Source of the DNA: Glaesserella parasuis
GTDB taxonomy: Bacteria > Pseudomonadota > Gammaproteobacteria > Enterobacterales > Pasteurellaceae
Direction: 5' to 3'
DNA: 18,349 nt
NCBI RefSeq assembly: GCF_002015085.1
Contig: NZ_MUXW01000045.1
Coordinates: 1-18,349 of the forward strand
Positions 1 to 6,597 of this stretch are shown here, one piece after another; positions within the stretch are counted from its first letter, which is position 1, and every line of letters begins with the position of its first letter. Made by a program: the position numbers and the translations under genes. The notes beneath the pieces are model-generated. The model did not search any database. It had not been told where the DNA came from and saw nothing but the letters and a program-made list of their open reading frames with translations.

Positions 1-60
1 AAAAAAATGGACAATGCCGATTCAGAACCGGAAACCGGCGATGAATCGATTTATGATTGA
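1..60 (+). CDS. 3' end of an unidentified plus-strand gene (partial)
   Basis: Frame 1 is open from the first base to a TGA at 58-60 and encodes an acidic tail ending in GDESIYD. An ATG lies at 7-9 but has no visible ribosome binding site inside the window, so this is more likely the C-terminus of a longer protein than an 17-residue peptide. The protein cannot be named from this tail. It is convergent with the men cluster on the other strand. Confidence 0.4.
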   Translation, partial: KKMDNADSEPETGDESIYD

Positions 61-64
61 TTTT

Positions 65-86
65 GGTGATCGCCTAGACGATCACC
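65..86. repeat. Perfect 8-bp inverted repeat just after the first stop codon
   Basis: GGTGATCG (65-72) and CGATCACC (79-86) can pair around a 6-base loop, four bases after the upstream TGA. The position suits a transcription end or 3' mRNA stabiliser, but neither strand has a T-run after the stem, so it is not a standard intrinsic terminator. Confidence 0.35.
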
Positions 87-130
87 GTTAAGTTGAAATG
101 GGTGTTTACACAGAATTTGGGATAGGGTTA

Positions 131-220
131 TTTTGTCCACTTGGCATAGTTTTTGACGAATCAGCAACTATTTTGTCTACTATGCCAATATTCTTGGGAC
201 AACAGTTTTATCTACTATCC
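131..220. repeat. Imperfect palindrome and degenerate direct repeats in a gene-free gap
   Basis: The gap between the first stop codon (60) and the zinc-ribbon gene (247) holds no credible gene. TTGGCATAGT (141-150) is the exact reverse complement of ACTATGCCAA (179-188), and outer arms TTGTCC (133-138) and GGACAA (197-202) can extend the pairing with bulges. The word TTTTGTCCACTTGGC (131) recurs as TTTTGTCTACTATGCC (171) and TTTTATCTACTATCC (206). No T-run follows the arms. It may be a 3' structure of the men transcript or a decayed small repeat element. Confidence 0.3.
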
Positions 221-246
221 TTTTTTATACTTACATCATCATTCAT

Positions 247-477
247 TTATACAGATAATAAACTTGCCAGCCCAATAACCAACACAAAAATAGCTAACCA
301 AATCAAGTGAAGTTTGACGCTTTTGCGGTTTATCTCTTGATTATGTAAATGGCGTTGTTCTAGCTTTTGTTTATAAATTTCCAAATCAGCTTCATTGAAC
401 GAGAAGCCACAATGTGGGCAAGTAACGGCACTTTCACTGATTTTTTTACGGCATTCGGGGCAACGATGTAAAGCCAT
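247..477 (-). CDS. Small zinc-ribbon protein with one C-terminal membrane helix
   Basis: This 76-residue protein begins with a compact zinc ribbon: C6-P-E-C9 and C20-P-H-C23 are the four expected ligands. A charged stretch (about residues 28-54, rich in K, Q, E and H) follows, then one hydrophobic helix (about 56-75) that reaches the C-terminus, so the ribbon should be cytoplasmic and tethered to the inner membrane. Its Shine-Dalgarno AGGAAT overlaps the menH stop codon and its ATG is 8 nt past that stop, so it is probably translated together with menH. Similar short zinc-ribbon proteins are common in bacteria and mostly uncharacterised. The link to menaquinone synthesis rests on position only, and no function is assigned. 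Confidence 0.75.
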   Translation of the reverse strand: MALHRCPECRKKISESAVTCPHCGFSFNEADLEIYKQKLEQRHLHNQEINRKSVKLHLIWLAIFVLVIGLASLLSV

Positions 478-485
478 TGTAATTC

Positions 486-1253
486 CTACTTTGATATAAA
501 CTGAATAAGATGTTTGACAAATGCACTTGGGTTTTCACAATGGGTGTTATGTCCTGCATTTGCAATTTGATGATAGGGGAGCTGATGTTGTTCTGCCATT
601 TGACGAAATTTACTATCTTTCTCTCCTATAATAAATAGCATTTTTCCGTGAAACTGACGACGTTGTTCAGGGGAAAAATAGGGTTGCGTTGCAAGGCTAG
701 TGGCTTTGAGCATTTGAGCTAGTGCTTGCCCGTGATTATTTAGCCTTTTTTTGATGAAATCTGTCCGCTTGCTTTCGCTTAAATTGGCAAAAACAGGCTG
801 TCGATACCAATCTTCTAAAACATTTCCAAGCGGTTCATTACTTAGGCGATCTGCCCAATGGCAATCATTTTGCCAACGTGCTTTTTTGTCTTCATCGCTG
901 ATTAAGCCGATATTTGCCCCTTCGAGCAGGATCCCTTTAAGATAAGGATTTTGGGTTGTGAGGGCGTAATCTAAAGCTAGTCTACCGCCTAATGAATAGC
1001 CGACAAGATAGAAAGTCTGTTCAGCAAGATGTTGTTGCAAGGTGAAGTGAAGCTGTTCTCTAGCTTGTTGAAAACTGTGGCACGAGATAGCTTGGCTTTG
1101 ACCGTGACCAGCAAGATCAAGAGTAAGCGATTGGATTGCAATCGTATTTTGCAAGAGCGAGAGGACAGGTTGCCAATCTTGTTGAGAACCAATAAATCCG
1201 TGGAGAAAGACCACGGGGGTTCCTGAATGACTGTGCCACGTTGTTGCTAACAT
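486..1253 (-). CDS. menH: 2-succinyl-6-hydroxy-2,4-cyclohexadiene-1-carboxylate synthase MenH
   Basis: MenH is a cytoplasmic alpha/beta-hydrolase-fold enzyme. It eliminates pyruvate from SEPHCHC, the MenD product, to give SHCHC, the third step of menaquinone synthesis. The 255-residue protein shows the oxyanion-hole region HGFIGS (18-23), the nucleophile elbow GYSLGG with Ser87, an acidic residue in GEKDS (about Asp213), and His235 in AGHNTHCENP, which together form the Ser-Asp-His triad. Length matches the family (about 250). Its ATG overlaps the menD stop by one base (TAATG), so translation is coupled to menD. A generic hydrolase is unlikely given these motifs and the menD neighbour. Confidence 0.93.
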   Translation of the reverse strand: MLATTWHSHSGTPVVFLHGFIGSQQDWQPVLSLLQNTIAIQSLTLDLAGHGQSQAISCHSFQQAREQLHFTLQQHLAEQTFYLVGYSLGGRLALDYALTTQNPYLKGILLEGANIGLISDEDKKARWQNDCHWADRLSNEPLGNVLEDWYRQPVFANLSESKRTDFIKKRLNNHGQALAQMLKATSLATQPYFSPEQRRQFHGKMLFIIGEKDSKFRQMAEQHQLPYHQIANAGHNTHCENPSAFVKHLIQFISK

Positions 1254-2962
1254 TAGTCGATAGAAGCACGAGAGATCTGTTCAATCAAGGATTTATAAAG
1301 GCTACTACCTTCCTGATCATTCACCTTGATTTCCACAATAGTAACACCTCGACGAGCATAGGCTTGTTTAAGTTTTGTGCCCAAATCCGCCCAAGTATAA
1401 GGACGGAGATATTCTAAGCCGAACATTGTCGCAATCTGTGAAAACTCAAGACTATGGCTAAGACGGTAGAATTTATCTTTCGCTTTTTGATCGACAGGAA
1501 GCATATCAAAAATTGCACCGCCATTATTATTAATAACAAATAAAATGGTCGGTTGGCTAATCTGACGTAAAAGCGAAACAGAGTTCAGATCGTGTAAGGC
1601 GGAAATATCCCCAATCACTGCAACAGTCGGCTGTCCGCTACCTTTTGCAATACCTGCAAGGGTTGCAATTAATCCATCAATACCGCTTGCACCTCGATTG
1701 GTATAGATCGGATAACCTTCTGGCAATTTACACAAAGCATCAACTAAGCGGACAAATAAACCATTTCCAATAAATAAATTACCATTAGCTGGCAATACAC
1801 GTTCGATATGATGTGCTAGAGAAGCTTCATTGAGATTGCCACCCACTTGCTGTTCAATAAAGGTTTCACAGAATTGGGAAAGAGCCAAAGGTTCCAACAG
1901 CCACGGTTTTTGACGAAGTGGCGGGTGAACACGGGTAAAGTGGTGAGCTTTTGCCACAAAACGCGTTTGTTGATGAGCATAGGTGTTAAGATAATCTGTC
2001 GTTTCCTCAACCAGCCAGAATTCGCCTTTAAAAGCCGATAAAAATTGATTAACTCGCTTGCTCACAATCTGTGAGCCAAACTGAATAACAATGTCCGCCT
2101 GTAATAAACGTTGCTCTACTGTTTTGTTTGACAGCCAAATATCTGCATAAGGCAGAGAGGCATCAACCCCAGATTGCACATCACTGATCAAACACCAGCC
2201 AAGCGTTTCAGCCCACAGTTTTAATCCCATTCCCTGCTCAAGCGGTAACTTACCGACCACAATCACACCACGTTTGGTTCTCCAATAATCCCAATTTTCG
2301 TGCATCAACACATCTTGTTGGGTCGCTTGTTGATCGTACCATTTCACCTGAGGTTTATTCAACCAACCTTGAATTGCGAGCAACCACGGATCTTGCCCAA
2401 TGCTCTCCTCGTCAGCTTCATAAAGCGGTTCTGCGAATGGCGCATTGATATGGATAACACCACCTTGTTGCACTTGTTTAGAACAGGCTTGCTCTACACG
2501 ACCAACTAACCAGCTTGCACTATATTGCGAATTTGGTTTTGGTAAATTTAGGCTTGCAATTGGATAATGACTAAAAATGTGTTGTTGCTCAATCGCTTGA
2601 TTTGCCCCACAGCCGATCAACTCAAGGGGGCGATCTGCGGAAAGCACGATAAGTTTATGGTGAGTAATACTCGCCTCGATCACCGCAGGGTAAAGATTAG
2701 CAACGGCAGTTCCAGAGGTTACAATAATTGCAACGGGATCTTGCGTTGCTTTTGCAAGTCCTAGTGCAAAAAAACCTAAACCACGCTCATCAAAATGGCT
2801 ATGGCATTCTGCTTGACCTTGTTTTTGCAGATATAATGCTTCAAGGGTTAAAGGCGTTGAGCGTGAACCTGGGGCAATACAGATATGTTTTACGCCGTAG
2901 CGAAGTAAAGCATTTAAAATAACGCGTGACCAAGAACGGTTAAAAGTGCTGATGTTTGTCAT
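1253..2962 (-). CDS. menD: SEPHCHC synthase MenD, ThDP-dependent
   Basis: MenD adds the succinic semialdehyde unit from 2-oxoglutarate to isochorismate, the first committed step of menaquinone synthesis, using thiamine diphosphate and a divalent metal. At 569 residues it has family length. The N-terminal domain carries PGSRS (31-35) and the catalytic glutamate Glu59 in HFDERG. The C-terminal ThDP domain has the GD...NNNGG metal/diphosphate motif (about residues 452-487), starting GDISALHDLNS. It is first in a menD-menH-zinc-ribbon cluster. Isochorismate synthase (menF), which precedes menD in E. coli, is not in this window: hslU lies upstream on the same strand, with a 131-bp gap holding a candidate promoter. 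Confidence 0.96.
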   Translation of the reverse strand: MTNISTFNRSWSRVILNALLRYGVKHICIAPGSRSTPLTLEALYLQKQGQAECHSHFDERGLGFFALGLAKATQDPVAIIVTSGTAVANLYPAVIEASITHHKLIVLSADRPLELIGCGANQAIEQQHIFSHYPIASLNLPKPNSQYSASWLVGRVEQACSKQVQQGGVIHINAPFAEPLYEADEESIGQDPWLLAIQGWLNKPQVKWYDQQATQQDVLMHENWDYWRTKRGVIVVGKLPLEQGMGLKLWAETLGWCLISDVQSGVDASLPYADIWLSNKTVEQRLLQADIVIQFGSQIVSKRVNQFLSAFKGEFWLVEETTDYLNTYAHQQTRFVAKAHHFTRVHPPLRQKPWLLEPLALSQFCETFIEQQVGGNLNEASLAHHIERVLPANGNLFIGNGLFVRLVDALCKLPEGYPIYTNRGASGIDGLIATLAGIAKGSGQPTVAVIGDISALHDLNSVSLLRQISQPTILFVINNNGGAIFDMLPVDQKAKDKFYRLSHSLEFSQIATMFGLEYLRPYTWADLGTKLKQAYARRGVTIVEIKVNDQEGSSLYKSLIEQISRASID

Positions 2963-2998
2963 TATTCATCTCTTTGCAAATGGAATGTGAGTGGATAG

Positions 2999-3026
2999 AT
3001 TGTAGCAAAATTTTGTAAAAAATTGA
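2999..3026 (-). promoter_or_regulatory. Candidate promoter for menD
   Basis: On the minus strand an extended -10, TGC-TACAAT (-10 at 2999-3004), lies 37 bp upstream of the menD ATG. A weak -35, TCAATT (3021-3026), is 16 bp further up. No clear intrinsic terminator is visible after hslU (3094), so read-through from hslVU is also possible. Confidence 0.45.
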
Positions 3027-3093
3027 GAGAGTTTCAACGCTTGTAATGCATATTTTTGTAATTTTAATTTCCATTTGTACTGTAAGTATATAG

Positions 3094-4416
3094 TTAAAGA
3101 ATAAACCGACTTAAATCTTCATTCTCAACCACATCATTCAATGCATCAGACACATACTTCTCGTCAATCACGATTTTCTCGCCTGAACGTTCGCTGGCAT
3201 CGAATGAAATACCGTCCATTAAGCGTTCTAACACGGTGTGCAAACGTCTTGCACCGATGTTTTCGGTTTTTTCGTTCACACGGAATGCGGATTCGGCGAT
3301 ACGGCTGATACCATCTTTGGTAAACTCAATATCCACGCCTTCGGTTTTCATTAACTCACGGTATTGTAAGGTTAAAGATGCATTCGGCTCGGTTAAAATA
3401 CGCTCGAAATCTTCTTTATTAAGTGATTTAAGCTCTACACGAATTGGTAAACGACCTTGTAATTCTGGTAGTAAATCAGACGGGCGAGCCACTTGGAAAG
3501 CACCAGAACAGATAAAGAGAATGTGATCGGTTTTGACCATACCGTGTTTAGTATTGACCGTAGAACCTTCGATAATCGGCAGTAAATCACGTTGCACGCC
3601 TTCACGACTTACATCACCGCCACTGTGTTCACCTTTTTTACAGATTTTATCAATCTCATCAATAAAGACGATACCGTGTTGTTCAACCGCTTCAATCGCT
3701 TGCTGTTTCAACTCTTCAGGATTAACCAGCTTCGCCGCTTCTTCGTCCACCATCACTTTTAACGCATCTTTAATTTTCATTTTGCGTTTTTTCGTTTTGT
3801 TTGGCGACATTCCCTCAAAGAGAGATTGCAGTTGAGAAGTCATCTCTTCCATACCCGGTGGAGTCATAATTTCAACGCTCACTTGAGCTGCGACATCAAT
3901 TTCAATCTCTCTATCGTCAAGCAGACCTTCACGCAATTTTTTGCGGAAGATTTGGCGAGTAGAAGTGTTATCGCTCTCTTGCACGTTTCCCCACTGATCT
4001 TTCGCTGGCGGTAATAACACATCTAAAATGCGATCTTCCGCTGCATCTTGCACACGCATACGGTTTTTTTCGACCGCTTGTTGGCGAACCAATTTCATTG
4101 AAACATTAGCAAGATCACGAATAATCGAGTCCACCTCTTTACCCACATAGCCGACTTCGGTAAATTTCGTGGCTTCAACTTTAATAAACGGTGCATTGGC
4201 AAGTTTTGCCAAACGGCGAGCGATCTCGGTTTTACCCACGCCTGTTGGACCGATCATCAGAATATTTTTCGGGGTCACTTCTTGACGCAGTTCTTCTGGC
4301 AACTGCATACGGCGCCAGCGGTTACGCAAGGCAATAGCTACTGCTCGTTTAGCTTCATTTTGTCCGATAATATGTGCGTCTAATTCAGACACAATTTCAC
4401 GAGGGGTCATTGACAT
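3094..4416 (-). CDS. hslU: HslU, ATPase subunit of the HslVU protease
   Basis: HslU is the AAA+ unfoldase that feeds proteins into the HslV peptidase in the cytoplasm. The 440-residue protein (E. coli HslU has 443) contains the N-terminal MTPREIVSELD and IIGQ signatures, Walker A GPTGVGKT (56-63), the intermediate domain region (about 110-240), Walker B VFIDEID (about 251-257), and the C-terminal tail ending LSRFIL that docks into HslV. The start at 4416 gives the usual MSMTPREIV beginning, with GGAA upstream. It follows hslV on the same strand, but the two are split by a 121-bp palindrome array instead of the usual short spacer. An uptake-signal 9-mer lies inside the gene at 4073-4081. Confidence 0.97.
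   Translation of the reverse strand: MSMTPREIVSELDAHIIGQNEAKRAVAIALRNRWRRMQLPEELRQEVTPKNILMIGPTGVGKTEIARRLAKLANAPFIKVEATKFTEVGYVGKEVDSIIRDLANVSMKLVRQQAVEKNRMRVQDAAEDRILDVLLPPAKDQWGNVQESDNTSTRQIFRKKLREGLLDDREIEIDVAAQVSVEIMTPPGMEEMTSQLQSLFEGMSPNKTKKRKMKIKDALKVMVDEEAAKLVNPEELKQQAIEAVEQHGIVFIDEIDKICKKGEHSGGDVSREGVQRDLLPIIEGSTVNTKHGMVKTDHILFICSGAFQVARPSDLLPELQGRLPIRVELKSLNKEDFERILTEPNASLTLQYRELMKTEGVDIEFTKDGISRIAESAFRVNEKTENIGARRLHTVLERLMDGISFDASERSGEKIVIDEKYVSDALNDVVENEDLSRFIL
4073..4081 (-). repeat. DNA uptake signal core ACAAGCGGT
   Basis: An exact ACAAGCGGT on the minus strand, followed by TCGA, inside hslU. This is the uptake-signal core of the Actinobacillus pleuropneumoniae-type Pasteurellaceae and supports the placement of the organism. 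Confidence 0.75.
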
Positions 4417-4432
4417 AGTTTTATTCCATTTT

Positions 4433-4553
4433 GTAGGGACACACTGTGTGTGTCCGTTAATTCACATCAATATATTTATTTTTGGACACATGCAGTGTGT
4501 CCGCTAATTTACATCAATATATTTATTTTTGGACACACGCAGTGTGTCCCTAC
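4433..4553. repeat. Array of three palindromes (47-bp period) between hslV and hslU
   Basis: Three near-identical hairpin units lie at 4437-4455, 4484-4502 and 4531-4549, each of the form GGACACAC-loop-GTGTGTCC (unit 2 has a 7-bp stem plus a T-G wobble). They are joined by two almost identical 28-bp AT-rich linkers, giving a tandem repeat of period 47 bp. The whole array is bounded by a perfect 12-bp inverted repeat, GTAGGGACACAC (4433-4444) and GTGTGTCCCTAC (4542-4553). The right boundary overlaps the hslV stop codon by one base. No coding capacity is seen. It resembles REP/BIME or MITE-like elements. Each unit would form a stable stem-loop in the hslVU mRNA, which could affect transcription or decay between the two genes. 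Confidence 0.85.
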
Positions 4554-5074
4554 TATACTTCTTCAATCACGTGATTATGGTTGCTGTAAATATCAATATC
4601 CCCAGCAATTTTTAACGCTTCTGCCACGATTTCTTTAGCAGAAAGATTATTTTCCGTTCTTAATAGGGCAAGAGCAGCAGCTTTTGCATAGTTACCACCT
4701 GAGCCGATGGCTAATACATCAAATTCAGGCTCAATTACATCACCACTACCTGAAACCAGCAAAAACTCACTTTCGTTTGCGACGATCATCATCGCTTCTA
4801 ATTTGCGAAGTGAACGCTCGGTACGCCATTCTTTTGCGAGTTCAACCGCAGATTTGACTAAATGCCCTTGATGTAATTCAAGTTTTTTCTCAAACAGATC
4901 ACGCAAAATAAAGGCATCTGCCGTTGAGCCTGCAAAGCCTGTTACCACTTTATCTTTATATAAACGGCGAACTTTACGCACTGTACCTTTTTCTACGCAA
5001 TTACCTAAAGTTGCTTGTCCGTCACCGCCGATAGCGACTTTGCCATCTTTGCGAACACATACAATCGTTGTCAT
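4553..5074 (-). CDS. hslV: HslV, peptidase subunit of the HslVU protease
   Basis: HslV is the proteasome-beta-like threonine peptidase that assembles as a double hexamer with HslU. The 173-residue protein starts MTTIVCVRKDG. Removal of Met exposes the catalytic Thr2. GDGQATLGN, the KVRRLY segment, GFAGSTADAF and the IGSGG motif are all present. A good Shine-Dalgarno (AGGAAT) stands before the ATG. The protein ends NHVIEEV, three residues shorter than the 176-residue E. coli protein, and the downstream palindrome array begins at the stop codon. Expression is probably heat-induced from the sigma-32-like promoter at 5109-5136. Confidence 0.97.
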   Translation of the reverse strand: MTTIVCVRKDGKVAIGGDGQATLGNCVEKGTVRKVRRLYKDKVVTGFAGSTADAFILRDLFEKKLELHQGHLVKSAVELAKEWRTERSLRKLEAMMIVANESEFLLVSGSGDVIEPEFDVLAIGSGGNYAKAAALALLRTENNLSAKEIVAEALKIAGDIDIYSNHNHVIEEV

Positions 5075-5108
5075 TGAAATTCCTATTTTTCTAAAAAACT
5101 GCGTGCAT

Positions 5109-5136
5109 ATTTAAGGGCAATATCATCAGTTTCAAG
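5109..5136 (-). promoter_or_regulatory. Sigma-32-like (heat shock) promoter for hslVU
   Basis: On the minus strand CTTGAA (5131-5136) is followed after 13 bp by CCCTTAAAT (5109-5117). The sigma-32 consensus is CTTGAAA, 11-16 bp, CCCCATNT, so the -35 is exact and the -10 partial. It lies about 35 bp upstream of the hslV ATG. Heat-shock control of hslVU is established in E. coli. Confidence 0.6.
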
Positions 5137-5163
5137 TGTAAGCGGTAATATTAACCAAGATTT

Positions 5164-5191
5164 TTGTAAAATGAATAGAATTTATCATAAT
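5164..5191 (+). promoter_or_regulatory. Candidate promoter for the orphan EIIB gene
   Basis: TTGTAA (5164-5169) and CATAAT (5186-5191) are 16 bp apart, about 48 bp upstream of the EIIB ATG. The gene also has a strong AGGAG site (5229-5233). Several other AT-rich -10-like words occur nearby, so the exact start is uncertain. Confidence 0.4.
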
Positions 5192-5239
5192 TAGGTCTAA
5201 AATATACGCTGTTTATATTTCACTTTATAGGAGTTCGCT

Positions 5240-5545
5240 ATGTTCAAATTTATTAAAAACCTGTTCAACTCAGAAAAAGAAACGGTAGAGCTTTCTCTTT
5301 CTGCCGATGAAATCGCCCCTAAAATTATCGCCGTATTAGGTGGTGCAGAAAATATAGAATTTCTTGATTTCTGTTTAACACGATTAAGAGTTCAACTGAA
5401 ATCAAAAGATAAAATTGACCGCAAAGGCTTAAAAGCACTTGGTGCCGCAGAAGTGGTACAAATTGTTGAAAATAACGTACACGTTATTTTTGGCACAAAA
5501 TCTGAAAGCTATGCGAATGCGATTAATGCTATTTTAAAAAAATAG
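5240..5545 (+). CDS. Stand-alone glucose-family PTS EIIB domain protein
   Basis: This 101-residue soluble protein consists of one PTS EIIB domain of the glucose/N-acetylglucosamine family. EIIB domains carry phosphate on a cysteine and pass it to the sugar during transport by EIIC. The phospho-cysteine is Cys45 in the typical context FLDFCLTRLRV, and the later GLKALGAAEVV and IFGTKSE segments match the EIIB core of PtsG-type permeases. No EIIC or EIIA domain is fused or adjacent, so it either serves a permease encoded elsewhere or has a regulatory role. It has its own strong ribosome binding site and candidate promoter, is divergent from hslV, and converges on sfsA 10 bp away. The domain call is firm, the partner and sugar unknown. 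Confidence 0.85.
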   Translation: MFKFIKNLFNSEKETVELSLSADEIAPKIIAVLGGAENIEFLDFCLTRLRVQLKSKDKIDRKGLKALGAAEVVQIVENNVHVIFGTKSESYANAINAILKK

Positions 5546-5560
5546 TTTAGAGTGTCTAAA
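5536..5560 (-). terminator. Intrinsic terminator for sfsA
   Basis: On the minus strand TTTAGA-CAC-TCTAAA forms a 6-bp stem with a 3-base loop that includes the sfsA stop codon, followed closely by seven T residues (5536-5542). In the plus direction the stem (5546-5560) is not followed by T, so it should act mainly on sfsA transcripts. Confidence 0.6.
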
Positions 5561-6266
5561 TTAAAGGGGTGATTAATTCTATTCCTGTTGGTGTTTTTCC
5601 AGAGAAAAGCATTTCAGTTTTATATACCAACATTTTTACCCCATTATCCATCCCTTCCTTAAAAATTTGAGCGTATTTTGCATCAATTTTCTTAGCTATC
5701 TCAAAAGCCTTAATACCTGTATGTAAAATAGCAAAAAAAATGACTGCCTGTTGCCCTTGCTGGGAAATTGCTATCAATTCTCTTAGATGTTTTTGTCCTC
5801 TTTCAGTTTTTGTATCAGGGAACATTCCAATACCGTTTTCAGTGAGTAGCGTAGTTGCTTTTACTTCTACAAAACAGTCCAACAAATTTTGTTGTTTTAA
5901 GAGGAAATCAATGCGACTATTTTCTTGACCATACTTCTGTTCGGGTAAGATTTCATCGTAATCTACGAGTTCACGGATCCATTTATTCTTTAATGCTTCA
6001 GAAACAAGTTGGTTTGCTCTATGTGTATTTACACAAATAAAATCACCTGACTGAGTTTGAGTGAGCTCCCAAGTATAGGCATACTTACGTTTGAGGTTAT
6101 TTGATGTTGAAAACCAAACAATGTCTCCAGGATTAGCACAACCAGTCATAGCTCCAGTATTGGGACAGTGAATTGTGATTTGTTCTCCGTTTGGAAGTTT
6201 TACATCAGCTAAGAAACGTTTATAGCGTTGAATTAGTATGCCAGACGAGAGTGTCGGAAAGAGCAT
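5556..6266 (-). CDS. sfsA: SfsA family protein (sugar fermentation stimulation protein homologue)
   Basis: The 236-residue product matches SfsA in length (E. coli 234) and features: an N-terminal OB-like region with KRFLADVKLPNG and HCPNTGAMTGC, and a C-terminal nuclease-like fold with RIDFLL, a VEVKATT segment and FPDTKTERGQKHLREL. The E/K pairs resemble a PD-(D/E)XK nuclease core. SfsA was named in E. coli for stimulating maltose gene expression and reported to bind DNA; its biochemical activity is not settled. The ATG at 6266 is preceded by GAAGAGG. It lies downstream of two tRNA genes on the same strand with no clear terminator between, so read-through from the tRNA promoter is possible. 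Confidence 0.93.
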   Translation of the reverse strand: MLFPTLSSGILIQRYKRFLADVKLPNGEQITIHCPNTGAMTGCANPGDIVWFSTSNNLKRKYAYTWELTQTQSGDFICVNTHRANQLVSEALKNKWIRELVDYDEILPEQKYGQENSRIDFLLKQQNLLDCFVEVKATTLLTENGIGMFPDTKTERGQKHLRELIAISQQGQQAVIFFAILHTGIKAFEIAKKIDAKYAQIFKEGMDNGVKMLVYKTEMLFSGKTPTGIELITPLI

Positions 6267-6359
6267 TAAAACCTCTTCGGAAATAACTAGGGGTAATTTT
6301 CAAACTTCGGGGTATTAATTAAGTGATTTTTTAACAGAATTTCTCAAAGAGATTTAACA

Positions 6360-6446
6360 TGGTGCCCAAGGCCAGACTTGAACTGGCACGCCCCGAAAGG
6401 CGAGGGATTTTAAATCCCTTGCGTCTACCGATTCCGCCACTCGGGC
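6360..6446 (-). tRNA. tRNA-Leu (UAA)
   Basis: The minus strand reads GCCCGAGTGGCGGAATCGG at the 5' end, with a long variable arm and the T-loop TTCAAGT. The anticodon loop is TTTAAAA with anticodon TAA. The acceptor strands GCCCGAG and CTTGGGC pair, and ACCA is encoded at the 3' end, giving 87 nt. It lies 7 nt downstream of tRNA-Gly in one transcript. Confidence 0.97.
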
Positions 6447-6453
6447 ACAATAA

Positions 6454-6529
<76 letters not shown>

Positions 6530-6569
6530 GTAGAGTAAGTCATTATGTGTCATAATGCTTTTTTACCCT

Positions 6570-6597
6570 ATTCTAATTAATTTAATTTAACTGTCAA
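6570..6597 (-). promoter_or_regulatory. Promoter of the Gly-Leu tRNA pair
   Basis: On the minus strand a consensus TTGACA (6592-6597) and TAGAAT (6570-6575) are separated by 16 bp, about 40 bp before tRNA-Gly. The short precursor leader contains the palindrome CATTATG-ACA-CATAATG (6541-6557). Confidence 0.75.

Noticed and set aside
98..310. 70-codon plus-strand open frame
   Set aside because: It overlaps the 3' part of the convincing zinc-ribbon gene on the other strand, has no ribosome binding site or recognisable domain, and runs through the repeat region.
3236..4014. Several plus-strand open frames of 60-100 codons opposite hslU
   Set aside because: They are antisense shadows of a highly conserved gene and show no family features or ribosome binding sites.
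4433..4553. CRISPR array
   Set aside because: The period is regular, but there are only three units, the spacers are nearly identical to each other, and no cas genes are present, so it is a tandem palindromic repeat.
4542..4560. Claim that the palindrome array truncated the HslV C-terminus
   Set aside because: The protein is only three residues shorter than that of E. coli and the catalytic core is complete; without close relatives to compare, truncation cannot be claimed.
4450..4638. Plus-strand frame of 62 codons containing an internal amino-acid repeat
   Set aside because: The repeat is only the translation of the palindrome array and then runs antisense to hslV.
6541..6563. CATTATG-TGT-CATAATG followed by T-run as a plus-strand terminator
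   Set aside because: No plus-strand gene ends here; the palindrome lies in the leader of the minus-strand tRNA transcript and the stem is weak.
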